DNA of 64,000 nucleotides, taken from positions 1 to 64,000 of the forward strand of contig NW_023503369.1 in the NCBI RefSeq assembly GCF_014529535.1. The letters are read 5' to 3'. The notes beneath the pieces are model-generated. The model did no database searches. It was not told the origin of the DNA and saw only the letters and a list, made by a program, of their open reading frames with translations. Every line of letters starts with the position of its first letter. Position 1 is the stretch's first letter. Below, piece by piece: positions 10,660 to 21,880 of the stretch. The translations under genes were made by a program, and so were the position numbers. The DNA comes from Bradysia coprophila (lineage: Eukaryota > Arthropoda > Insecta > Diptera > Sciaridae).

Positions 10660-10786
10660 CTGCCGTAATTTGCATAAGAAACTTAGTGCGAAAGAGATGC
10701 AAGATTTTGAGAGAGAAAATATATGAAATTCTCTCGCAAAATCTTGCATCTTTTTCGCACTAAGTTTCTTATGCAAATTACGGTAG
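10660..10786. repeat. Near-perfect 127-bp hairpin element
   Basis: Arms of about 58 nt (from 10660, and ending at 10786) match almost throughout, including TTTGCATAAGAAACTTAGTG and AGATGCAAGATTTTG. The loop is only a few bases of AT. Such a structure fits a very short fold-back MITE, with TA or GATA flanks on both sides. Confidence 0.75.
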
Positions 10787-11081
10787 GATAGCAAGTGAGA
10801 CAAATGCATGTACAACTCGTTTAAGAGACATGGCAGATTAAGCTTTGAAAAACGTGTGTGCTCACTATTCCCTGTCAAAATGTATTTCAATAAGGCATTC
10901 AGAGTGATCAGAGAAAAAGAAGAACTGATCGTAAGAGAAAATGATCGCTGAAGAACAAGAATTGATCGAAAGGAAAAGAGAAATTGATCGCAGTAGAAGG
11001 TAGAAAGCCACTAATTTTTGTAAACGGAAAATACTTCTCTGTTCTCAGGATTGCAGGTTAAATTTTCAATTTTATTCATTT

Positions 11082-11490
11082 TGTACACTTACTTACTTAC
11101 TTAGGCGGGCACTACAACCTACTATTGGTTTTGGCCTCTTCCAGCAATCTTCTCCAATCGGACCTATTCTGTACAATTCGCACTTAAGGTTGCGGTTGAG
11201 TGTTTTTGACCGGATGAGTTTTTGAAGACTGTAGTAACTCCTGTTACCAAGCGTTACCCTTCTACGTATTTCCTCTCCGATGCTATTTTCACTATTGACC
11301 AGCAACCCAAGGTATGGTCCGTTGATCTGCCATCAGACAATGAAGTTGTCATGTACTTGGTTTTTCTCTCACTGACCTTGAGACCGAACTCAGCACCCCT
11401 ATCTTCAATTTTCGTGGAATTCTCTTTAACGATGCCAACGTTCCGTCCAATTAAGTCTAGGTCATCAGCAAAGGGCAGTCGATGTTGTCG
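11082..11490 (-). mobile_element. LINE reverse-transcriptase fragment with (TAAG)n tail
   Basis: Read on the minus strand, it contains the RT catalytic-type box LPFADDLDLIGRNVG, then GLKVSERKTKYM, and after a frame change near 11280-11300 the thumb-like GEEIRRRVTLGNRSYYSLQKL. It ends in a (TAAG)n tail near 11088-11102, typical of non-LTR elements. It is truncated at its 5' side by the abutting plus-strand LINE fragment. Confidence 0.8.
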
Positions 11491-12560
11491 TTCATTAAAC
11501 GGCAATGCTATGGAAGGTTTAACGTCGAAACAGCGAAGATGCTTTACTCATCGGTCGTTCGCTCACATCTCGAGTTTGCTTGCTCAGTCTGGTCGCCTCA
11601 TCATGACGTCCACATCCAGGCCCTAGAAAGCGTCCAACGTCAGTTCGTTTTATATGCAAACCAGGATCGCCTTGTCGACCCAAGCGCGGAGGTTTATCGT
11701 TTGCGACCGTATGTTGACAGATGTGAGGAATTGAATCTGAAGCCATTAGTAAGACGGCGCACGAATGCCGCTGTCTTTTTTATCCACGACGTGCTCACCG
11801 GGAAAGTCAACTCACAGGTGTTACGTGACAGGATTTCATTGTATGATGGCTCGAGAGCTCTTCGTAACCCGCCACTGATTCGTTTGAATACATGCAGGAC
11901 CACTTACAACTAATATTCGCCGTTCAATTTTGCTTGCCAACTTTTTAACATGGCGGTCGCTCACGTGGATCCCCACCCTGCCATCTCAGAAATTTAGACG
12001 CAGCGTCCAGGAGCTCGATGGTTCTGTTTTTGGTCGTTTTGGCATCCCTTGAGGTTCACACTTTAAACCTCGTTCTTATGGCGCATAGATTTTCTGTTAC
12101 AATGATCTCGTTATCTATTTTGCTTTGACGAAGCCAACCGGCTAATAGTTGATTTTACGGCACAGTCTAGTCTGGGTTTTTGTGCTTTCGACTTATTGTG
12201 ACATATTGATTTTCACTTGCTTTTCGGTAAATCATTTATTTATTTTTTGTATTGTCTATCTGTGATTTTGGTTATAAGTTTTTCATTTTGATTTTAAGTT
12301 GATAAGTTGATCACTTTTTACTGTTATAGTCGGCTAGGAAATAGTAGCCCTCCCAAAGAACGTGAACACATCGTAGCTGTCATCATTCGTGCAATGGTTC
12401 GACTTTTCGTTTTGTTGTAAATTATATTTGTGTTGGTGCACTTTGACAACAACTGTTAATCGTTTCAATATTTTTGTTTTTGTTTTCTAGTCAGTGTAGT
12501 TAAGTTCTTAATTTAATAATTTTATTGGTAGAGTGACGAATATTGTGAATTGTATTTTAT
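11490..12560 (+). mobile_element. LINE 3' fragment (Jockey/CR1-like C terminus and 3' UTR)
   Basis: The open stretch to 11913 reads LYSSVVRSHLEFACSVWSP, LESVQRQFVLYA, RRRTNAAVFFIHDVLTGKV and SRALRNPPLIRL. This is the post-RT C-terminal region seen in Jockey/CR1-type ORF2 proteins. After the first stop, related sequence continues (CQLFNMAVAHVDPHPAIS) to about 12050, followed by a probable 3' UTR. The RT core is absent. The right end is estimated. Confidence 0.75.
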
Positions 12561-13081
12561 GAGAATGTGATCTTTATTATGAAATAATTAAAAGTGATGG
12601 TAACTAGAAAAAATTAAAATTTTTAATTGAATGCCAAAAGTTGGACCTGGACACTACTCAAGTGCATCACTCGAAGTAATCTTATTAAGTGACTGTATCC
12701 AGTAAATATGTTAAGGGCATCCTATTATAACAATTAAGCCCAATTGAAATCCCAATATCTTGCTTATCCAGATCATTCGTACTCCCGAGTGATTTATAAC
12801 ATCGCAAACCAATCTCAATCGGTCCGAAAGTTAGGATGTCAAACATTTCAAAATTCGAGCTAATAGATTTCTTCAAAATTACTTTGGCAATCCAAAGAGA
12901 AAATGTAGCTGGAATTTACTTGAAACAGCGTAAAAATAAGATTTTTTTTATTTTAATGGGTTAGTCTTTACCGATTGTAAAAATGTTACCTAAAAATATG
13001 GAAAAAGTCAAAAGAACGCGTCGGGAACAGGAATCTAGATAGTGAAATGTTATAGTACAAAGATTGTAATATAAAGAGAGG
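12560..13081. other. AT-rich spacer
   Basis: No supported gene or repeat. Confidence 0.35.
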
Positions 13082-13217
13082 CGATTTGTATGGAACGGTA
13101 TTTCCTCCGCGATTGGATCGTGTTCTTTAAAATTTCCTTGACCGCTTTTCCTTTCGAAACAATTGTCAATGACTTTTCCTTTTGAGACTATTGTCAATGG
13201 TGGTTGGCTTACCTCAG
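13082..13217 (-). pseudogene. Decayed copy of the PPLTIVSKG exon
   Basis: On the minus strand an acceptor-like TTTTTCAG precedes a segment coding EVSQPPLTIVSKGKVI, closely matching the repeat exons of the DUF4806 gene at 18188-20723. A second repeat (TTGACAATTGTTTCGAAAGG) follows directly but in another frame, and no good donor closes the exon. It lies 2.1 kb beyond that gene's last exon, so it is probably a dead exon duplicate or part of a lost neighbour. Confidence 0.55.
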
Positions 13218-13261
13218 CTGAAAAATCAACATTATGCATTATAGGTTCCTACATAATGCAT

Positions 13262-15360
13262 AGCGATATACCCCCAGCTGAAATATTCTTTCTATGTGGA
13301 ATATTTTTCGTTCCCATCAGGAATTAAAATTTAACAAAATATTCAAATTGTCGTCAACAAGTCTTGGGTTGGTCACAAAATAATATGGTATGTATACTCA
13401 CAAAAATTCCAGGAATTTAGAAAATTTCCAAGAATTGAATTCTTCTTTTGTTCTAAAAACGATTCGTAACAGCAGTATTGGTAAAGCTATGTTTTACACA
13501 ACGGGTTTTAAGTATCTCAATCTCAATCACCGTAATATGGGTTCTTTTCAGTTTCTAATATCTTAAGCGTTTAAAACAGTTCACTGGCTGATCGTACGAA
13601 CGTAAAAGAGGATGAAGTCACCTGGTATAAAAAAATTTTTGCCAAAGAGCAGCGACGACTTCTGTTATTAATTTCCAACATCGTGATGTCATGGCCTTGG
13701 TTTTCCGTGAGTTTTTATATGGGACTTAGATAAAGGCTGTGATCTCCTAGGACACTAGGCTGCACCATTTTAAATTTCCAGCATTCGATGCAAGAGGAAA
13801 TGTCATTGGGTGCATAATGGCAAAGTTGGTCGGATAATTGTCAAAATTTGACGGACACACCTAATAAGACACAAGTCTGAAACGCAATTCTTCTACCAAT
13901 TTCTGATTTCGGAAAAACTACTTACCTACACTTGCGTTAATTCTTTATAACAATGTAATTGTATTAATTTCCATTTGTAGAATGGTTTGGACAGTACACG
14001 TCGTTTACATGGTCGCTTTTCTCACCGTCAAAAACGCATCACGCAATATAACTCGACGAAGAAATATTAAGGAGAACGTTTTTATGTTCTAAAAATCATC
14101 CAATATTTAAGTAAGGTATTTGACCGAGAGTTATAGGAGCGAAGACCTGACCATGAGTTGCTTGAGGAAATGTACATACAAAGAAATTAATAACAAAATT
14201 TTCGGTTCTTATGATTCCCCCAACTCTCGGTCAAATACCGTGAATACATTGTCATGAATAGTTATTGTCCTTTAGTTGTGTCTTAAGTTTTGTTTAAATT
14301 TGATGTTAATTAAACGATTACGGTTTTGCCGACATTAACTACGTATTTCGGCTTTCACTTTATTTTTTTTTTTAAGAAATTTACTCAAAATGAAGGTTAG
14401 TCTTTCGAAGCTAATTTCAAAAAAATATTACTGTAGATAACGAGACATCTTGAAAGCAAAACCAGGTCAATAAATGTAAGAACTGTTTACACAACTATTC
14501 GTCATTTATTTATCTCAGAGTGGGCTCAGACTTCGAATGTGTTAACGGACACAAATTATACAATATCATATCTCCAGCAGAAACCCTCGATAAAACAGTA
14601 ACGATGTTATAGTAACATGAGCATGTTGCGATTTATTAACATTGGAGTATCGATGATAGCTCAAAAATTTTAGAATTTGTTAATAAGAAATTTATGTCTA
14701 CGAGTATCTTCAAGTTACAAAAGAATAATTTTTAAATGCTTTTGATTTCCCTAGGACCAAAGTGGCTTATTACATAACTAGGGAAAACAAGAGAATTGCT
14801 TTGGGAAATCACAGCATGTAAAATCCATTACAAAACTCGGGATAAAAATGAAAATTCACGGTTTCGGATTGTTGACCTCGGTTTCGCCTTGTCATGTAAA
14901 TAACTATTACTCATTTGAATCTTATGAAGTTAAGGTTTCATCAAAGTTTTTGCGCTGAACAAGATTTTGACAAATTTTCTTTCAAAATACTTACTCATTT
15001 TTGAAACTCTATTTTAATGAAATTCAATTTGAGAAGAAATGACTTCCACTAAATATTTTCTAATTTTCTAACTTGTGACTAATATCTTCGATTTCATATC
15101 AATTCGGATTTTACGGCTGACGTACACGGAATCGGAAACACAAGTTATACAGAGATCGAAAGATTTCAAATTTTACGTAAAAAGTGTGTCCTCTTATGCT
15201 TATTCTTATCTGAAACTTACGAGAAGAACACAACGGCACTTGAAATGATGAAATTTTTATTCAAATTGAAGTGAAGATTTCAATTATGAAAGATTAGAGT
15301 TTTAAACATTGATTGGAATATCGGATCGCTGATTATGTCACAAAGGCGGTACCTCACAGT
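13262..15360. other. AT-rich intergenic region with one small fold-back
   Basis: No gene recognised. A small inverted repeat at 14115-14239 is listed separately. Confidence 0.4.
14115..14239. repeat. Small fold-back element
   Basis: The arm GGTATTTGACCGAGAGTT (14115-14132) is exactly inverted at 14222-14239. Probably a short MITE; no clear target duplication. Confidence 0.6.
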
Positions 15361-18300
15361 CTATTTAGCACGCTTACGTTCCCGATCATGAGATCTTTTA
15401 ATTTCCTCCTTCATCGCCGAAATGTAGACGTTTTTGGTGAATGTACTGTTCTTCCAGGCATCTGAAAAATTCCATAAATAAAATTACTTTTTATGAAACT
15501 GACAAAGTTAGATGTTATTATCACACAAAATTTCTCCAATTTAAAATAATGATAAAATATAAGCTAACGCCGACCCATACGAAACGCCTATCCGTATCAA
15601 AAGCCCTTAATATGAAAATGAAACTATTCACCTCTCTCACTTCATTCTCTGCTCTGCTGAAATGCTGTGAGCATCACACCCCTCCTCAACAAAAAAGAAG
15701 TTTTTCCGAAATGTACCCAAAAACTAAGAACGCACATTGACTCGGAGACCTATTGTGAGCTCAGAACAGCATTCAGTAAAATCGGTCTAGTTCCTTCCAC
15801 ATACAAAATTGTTCATTTCATGAACTTTCATACACCCCTCTGAAATCGTTTTGTCACAAAAGTTCAGATAGTGGAAACATTTTGATCCAAGGGACCTAGC
15901 TCACGCTCCGGAGAACCCCAAATTTCATAAACTTTTTTTCCCTGATTGGGTCCATACCTATCTAATAAAGCGAAAGTAGTCGAAGTCCGTATAAATTTGG
16001 CCGCCCTACAAGCAAAAACTTTCATTCCCAAAATCACCAGCTTTCGAACTTAACCTTCCTATTGCCAGTACAAAACGGGAAAAAAAAGAGTTTTTGAAAT
16101 TGGTTGCGTTTTACTCGAGTTAGAGTGCCGGCGGTTTCCCCTTACTCAGGGACTTCAATTCGACGTGTTACAAACGCATAAGACCCTCGTACTTCGTACG
16201 AGTCTAAAAATGGAAAACTCTGCAAATGGTAATGGCTAAGGTTTGGAACAGGTCGGGTCAGCCTGAAACACCTGTCAACCTGACTCGACCTGACTTGACC
16301 TGAGCCTGTTTTCAACTTGACTTGAAAAACCTGACCTGATCTAACGGTAACCTAACAAAAGGTATATAAACACTAAGTTACATGATTGACTAACATTAGT
16401 TAAATTAACAAACCAGGTCATCAGATCAGGTCAGGTTCGGTCGGGTCAAAATAATGTAAGGTAAGGTCAGGTCAAGTCAACGACAAAACGGTTCACGTTG
16501 AGTTCAGATCAGGTTTATAAATTACATGAACCTGACTTGAATCCCTCAGATTCCGGTTTTCATGACCTGATCTAAACCTGATTCCGAGCCTTACTAATGG
16601 CAAGTGGCAAAGGAAATGACGCGTTAAATACGTTTCAAAATTACTCACCAAATAAGATCGTTTCGAAGAACTTGAATTTGTTCAGAGGCTGCATTTTATT
16701 GGAGCCATCCCAGTTCTTTCCTTTCAAAAATCCATCATCGATCAATTCTTTGAAAGCAGTAGAGATTATTGAGCTACTTTTTGGCTTCAAATATTTCAAA
16801 TACAGTCTCTAATTGAGGACAAAAAATTAATAAATGGAAAATTTGAGGAAAATATTCAATTTCATTTACCAAACGAAGCTCAAAGTTCTCTGTGTTATCG
16901 ATGTTATGATCGATCTTGACCAGGTCAGTCTCAGATTTTATTGGAAACAGTTCTCGCATCTTCTTTACCACCGTTTTGCCAGTTATGTTCAATTTAAGAT
17001 CTTTCATTTCGGCGGAAATGTTACCCATTTCTTCCAATAATTGTTTCATATCCCGATCATTGCTGCCACCCATGTAACACTGACAGAAGCAATCAGTTTG
17101 TACAGCCTTGTCTGTATGAAAAAGTATATAAAAGATAGATTTTGTTTCATGAACGTTTCGGAGACTGGCTCAAAAGCTGTACCTGCTGTTTCCATGATGA
17201 TAGTGAACGGATCGTCTACCATTGCAGCATTGTCATGATTAATATTGGACGCATGTGAAGGAAAATATTGACTTTCCACACCGGGAGTAACAATATCGTC
17301 TCTGACCAGATCAGCATCTACTAATGATGCGTGCACTTTGATTTCGTTTGTGATGGTTGCATTTTTAATTTCCAAATGTTCTCCTCGACGTGACGAGTCT
17401 AGATTGGATAAAAATAAGAAGAGACGTTTACAATGCACTTTTATAGGAAACACAAAGTATGAATCTCTTGTAACCACCTTCATATGTCCGGATGGGTGTT
17501 TTTAATGGAATCCTCGACTTAAAGCGTCCAAAAAAAGGTTCCGGTGTAGAAACCGGATCATATTTCTTCTATAATTTAAAAAAAAATTAAGATTCCAGCC
17601 AAGAAACTGAACAATTACAAACTTACCAAAAGCAATGGACCCTTAGAATTAGAAGTCACTGCCGGTCCAATTATCTCTCCTAGAATTAAGAAGGTAAAAA
17701 AGAGATCTTTCGACTGGTATAAGAAATTAGCATGTTAACAGTAACCTTTTGTAACCGACGTTTTAGCATTTTTAACTTTGGCTTTGTTGAAATTGGTAAT
17801 TATTGCATTGACCTTTCGAACTGGTGGATATTTATCTAAAAATGGAAATTGGTCGAAAGGGAAGCATCAAGGTATGCATGTTCACTGAAAAATATCATCA
17901 ATTGATGATAAAGTTTCTAAATAATCGATACAATATCAATCGAACGTTAACGAACGTTAATCAATCAAGTTGACAGTCAATATTTATCGATTTAACAGTC
18001 GATACCTATCAATTGTAAGTCGATATTTACCGACTATCAGTCGATTGCTATTAATTATCGATAAAACATTCGATTGAAATTGGACTTTTGAAAACATCGA
18101 TAATCGATTCTAGTCGATATTTTATCAATCGACTATTTGTTTTTAGTGATGAATTGCTAATATTGGCGACAATGACCTTTGACATACCTTCATGTAATGG
18201 TTGTGTCCCAATTTCGTTGACTGCTTTTAGTCGGGAATCAATCGTCAACGGAAGGGTTCTAGCTTCAACTCCAGTGTTGGTGAGAGCTCTTCCTTTTGAG

Positions 18301-20967
18301 ACTATTGTCAACGGTGGTGCTGTGTTTCGAGCTGTAAAAATTTACGACATGAAAAATAGACTCTTTTCAAAACAACTTTTGAGACATTAACTGAGACAAG
18401 TAAGGGCCATTCAAATAGTGCGTATAAAAACCTTTAATCTGAAACGCTTCACCTCTAACTTTATTACCTTCTCTGATGAAAAGCCATGAGCCCTAAAATC
18501 ACTTACATTACCCACTCTTTGCCTTGTTATCATGCATAAAGAAATTGCCGGAGGCAATATCAACAGCCCCGTACGAAGTTCATAAATTTCATAAATTCCT
18601 ATTCCTAAACAGCTACATAACGTTATATTTACCCATATTTAACTATAAATAGTGACATTGACCACGTGATCTGTACGGCCGAGTAGCCGGACATGAGCTC
18701 ACTTCCAGGGACCTAGTTCACGCTCCGGTGAACCGAATTTCATAAACCTCTTTTTTCCCTGATTGGTACGGTCAGTAACTATCAAATAAAGCCAAATCCG
18801 TTCAAATTTGGTCGACCTACAAGCTAATGATTGACGCCCTGTACAAGGTTTACACCAAGGGGTATAACTCACGAGTCAGTCATCCGATTTCAAAAAACTT
18901 TTTTTTTGTCGCTCGGTATTGAAAATACCTTTCATTTAACGTAGCGTTTGAATGCGCCCGGAGACATTTTCGAAAAAAAAACTCAGCACTTATAGGGCCC
19001 CAGCTCGGGAGGGAGTCGACCCAAAATCGCCCATCTTCGAACTTAGCCTCTCTTTTGACATAACCAAACGGGAAAAAAAGAAATTTTATAAGTCGGATGC
19101 GTTTTACTCAAGTTAGTGAACGGACAGACGGACGGACGGACATTTTTTTTCGCTGATTTGCTATCTCCGGGCAACCACAATAGGTTTCCCCTTACTCAGG
19201 GAGTCGAATGCGACGTGTTTCAAACGTATGTGTAAAGGCATAAGACCCCTGTACTTCGTACGGGTCTAAAAATTGTAAATGTATGTTGCTCACTATTTGA
19301 CGTGAGCCACCTGAAATCTAATGCAAGACAGCACTCTCAAATAGAAATATTTGAAGTAATGCGATAGCTCCTCGAATTGATCGTAATGTTTAAAACGGTT
19401 ATAGCTACGTTTGACATACCTTCGCGTAGTGTCTGTCTTTCAGTTCCATTGCCAGTGACCGTTCTCCCTTTCGATACAATCGTCAAAGGTACAGTTTTCG
19501 TTCCAAATCCAATGTCATTAACCGCTCTTCCTTTTGAGACTATTGTCAACGGTGGTGGTGTGTTTCGAGCTGTAAAAATTTATGATCAAGTTCCTTCAAG
19601 ATGGCTAATACTCCCTAAGTTCGTCAAATCACATCGCAATATTTTTTATTGGACGCATGTTTCTCAATATTGCTCGAAGGATAAAATTTGATTTCGTTAC
19701 GTAAATGTTAGGTTGAATGTGATTCTTACCTTGTTGTTCTGGGTGCAATCTTTGGTTTCGATTGTTTGTCGATTGGCTGTTAGAGACCAAAGTCAGGGGT
19801 GGTAGATGCTCAACTGAAAAACAACAACAGAGATTTGTGCAACATAATCTTTGTAGACAAAACGGCGATGTTATCGTAATTCAAAATCTTGCAATCAAAA
19901 TCCGAATACACCCTGATTGGTACGGTCAGTAACTATCAAATAAAGCCAAATCCGTTCAAATTTGGTCGACCTACAAGCTAATGATTGACGCCCTGTACAA
20001 GGTTTACACCAAGGGGTATAACTCACGAGTCAGTCATCCGATTTCAAAAAACTTTTTTTTTGTCGCTCGGTATTGAAAATACCTTTCATTTAACGTAGCG
20101 TTTGAATGCGCCCGGAGACATTTTCGAAAAAAAAACTCAGCACTTATAGGGCCCCAGCTCGGGAGGGAGTCGACCCAAAATCGCCCATCTTCGAACTTAG
20201 CCTCTCTTTTGACATAACCAAACGGGAAAAAAAGAAATTTTATAAGTCGGATGCGTTTTACTCAAGTTAGTGAACGGACAGACGGACGGACGGACATTTT
20301 TTTTCGCTGATTTGCTATCTCCGGGCAACCACAATAGGTTTCCCCTTACTCAGGGAGTCGAATGCGACGTGTTTCAAACGTATGTGTAAAGGCATAAGAC
20401 CCCTGTACTTCGTACGGGTCTAAAAATTGTAAATGTATGTTGCTCACTATTTGACGTGAGCCACCTGAAATCTAATGCAAGACAGCACTCTCAAATAGAA
20501 ATATTTGAAGTAATGCGATAGCTCCTCGAATTGATCGTAATGTTTAAAACGGTTATAGCTACGTTTGACATACCTTCGCGTAGTGTCTGTCTTTCAGTTC
20601 CATTGCCAGTGACCGTTCTCCCTTTCGATACAATCGTCAAAGGTACAGTTTTCGTTCCAAATCCAATGTCATTAACCGCTCTTCCTTTTGAGACTATTGT
20701 CAACGGTGGTGGTGTGTTTCGAGCTGTAAAAATTTATGATCAAGTTCCTTCAAGATGGCTAATACTCCCTAAGTTCGTCAAATCACATCGCAATATTTTT
20801 TATTGGACGCATGTTTCTCAATATTGCTCGAAGGATAAAATTTGATTTCGTTACGTAAATGTTAGGTTGAATGTGATTCTTACCTTGTTGTTCTGGGTGC
20901 AATCTTTGGTTTCGATTGTTTGTCGATTGGCTGTTAGAGACCAAAGTCAGGGGTGGTAGATGCTCAA
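15361..20967 (-). CDS. DUF4806-like domain protein with repeated PPLTIVSKG exons (5' end not found)
   Basis: Twelve exons fit in phase: 20967..20884, 20723..20574, 19813..19730, 19569..19420, 18331..18188, 17835..17746, 17679..17627, 17568..17478, 17398..17183, 17111..16870, 16808..16649 and 15461..15361 (about 521 aa). The N-terminal half consists of phase 1-1 exons, several coding PPLTIVSKGR-type repeats. The middle is acidic. The C-terminal part (LFPIKSETDLVKIDH, LRLRLYLKYLKPKSSSI, ILFDAWKNSTF, and a basic end RSHDRERKRAK) matches the layout of DUF4806, a domain common in insect proteins of unknown role, some multi-copy. No initiating exon is visible upstream of 20967. The basic C terminus suggests a nuclear protein. 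A transposon-derived origin is possible, given the Tnp2-like gene next door. Exons 1-2 and 3-4 are identical through a 1,154-bp duplication. Confidence 0.7.
15890..16207. repeat. Fragment of the GTACGAAGT repeat family (intron copy 1)
   Basis: Shares CTCACGCTCCGG, TTTTTTCCCTGATTGG and the terminal CTTCGTACGAGTCTAAAAATG with the copy at 18566-19269. The left end is missing. It lies in the last intron of the DUF4806 gene. Confidence 0.7.
16240..16590. repeat. Degenerate CCTGAC/GTCAGG repeat
   Basis: Short CCTGACTTGACCTG units in the first half and their inverse (ATCAGGTCAGGTTCGG) in the middle form a loose palindrome. Non-coding, intronic. Confidence 0.65.
17880..18120. repeat. Degenerate ATCGAT-rich repeat
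   Basis: Diverged short units of the TCAATCGA / AGTCGATA type lie between two exons of the DUF4806 gene. Confidence 0.5.
18566..19269. mobile_element. GTACGAAGT-ended non-autonomous repeat
   Basis: Starts with AGCCCCGTACGAAGT and ends with ACTTCGTACGGGTCT, an inverted pair. The middle carries CGGACAGACGGACGGACGG and other family landmarks. It has no coding capacity. The same family appears at 15890, 23290, 27503 and, as internal pieces, near 49460. Its right part is duplicated again at 19913-20423 by the tandem duplication. Confidence 0.7.
18759..19912. repeat. Tandem duplication, unit A (1,154 bp)
   Basis: Apparently identical base for base to 19913-21066. It contains exons 19813..19730 and 19569..19420 plus most of a GTACGAAGT repeat. 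The junction shows only CC microhomology. Confidence 0.9.
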
Positions 20968-21066
20968 CTGAAAAACAACAACAGAGATTTGTGCAACATA
21001 ATCTTTGTAGACAAAACGGCGATGTTATCGTAATTCAAAATCTTGCAATCAAAATCCGAATACACC
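19913..21066. repeat. Tandem duplication, unit B (1,154 bp)
   Basis: Second unit of the direct duplication, carrying exons 20967..20884 and 20723..20574. Both exons begin and end in phase 1, so the duplication adds 234 nt (78 codons) in frame. Confidence 0.9.
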
Positions 21067-21542
21067 ATATTTTTACAGAAATTGTACTGGATTATAAAGA
21101 AAACTAAATTCTCTGCACCGTTAAGTAGTCTTTACAATTATACACATGTAATCATACCAGATATAATATTCATTTCGATAGTCAAAACTTGAGTTTTTAA
21201 TTTGAAAAGCGTAGTTTATCACAAGTCTTTTTTCGAATGAAAACGCTATAGATACGCGACGAATATTTTTATGTAACTATAATTTTCAACGACATTTCTT
21301 GTTTAAATCGATTCAACGCTTGCTTAGGCTTCTAACCGTATACGCAATGAGGCTCTCTCTTTCTCTCATTTCTACTTAGAAAAACGACAAGCAACGGCTA
21401 TATACCCCTGGTGTTTTTGATAGATGGACAGATCATTTCAAAATATCATAAAAATTGATAAAGAAAAAGTTGAATCATTTTGTAGACCATTAAAGTTTCT
21501 ATACCAAACGTGTACGGTTCTGTACTTCTAAAAAACACGAAA
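21067..21542. other. Probable divergent promoter region
   Basis: Lies between the leftward DUF4806-like gene and the rightward Tnp2-like gene. No coding exon was recognised. I infer that the first exon(s) of one or both genes may lie here. Confidence 0.35.
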
Positions 21543-21846
21543 ATGGCTACCTACAACTTAAGATCGGGAGAAGATCAAGAAAAGGTGACAGGTTTTCCAT
21601 TTTTAAATGTTTGAGTGTATTCCTAGTTAGGATGTTTCATGAAAATTGCATTGAAGTTTTGACGAAATGAGAAACTGCGAATTTCTGGACGTTGGCGGTT
21701 CTTCTCGCCGTTTCTCTACGGCTCATTTGTTTTTGTACAATTCAATTTCCTAATGTACAAAAAAACTACTTTAACATTTACATAACAAGGCAAATTCTTT
21801 ATACAAAATGTGAAGAAACGACGACTTCTTGAAAAATCGGTGAGTT

Positions 21847-21880
<34 letters not shown>

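Noticed and set aside
15441-15740. 99-codon plus-strand frame
   Set aside because: Overlaps the last exon and intron of the DUF4806-like gene on the other strand; composition not gene-like.
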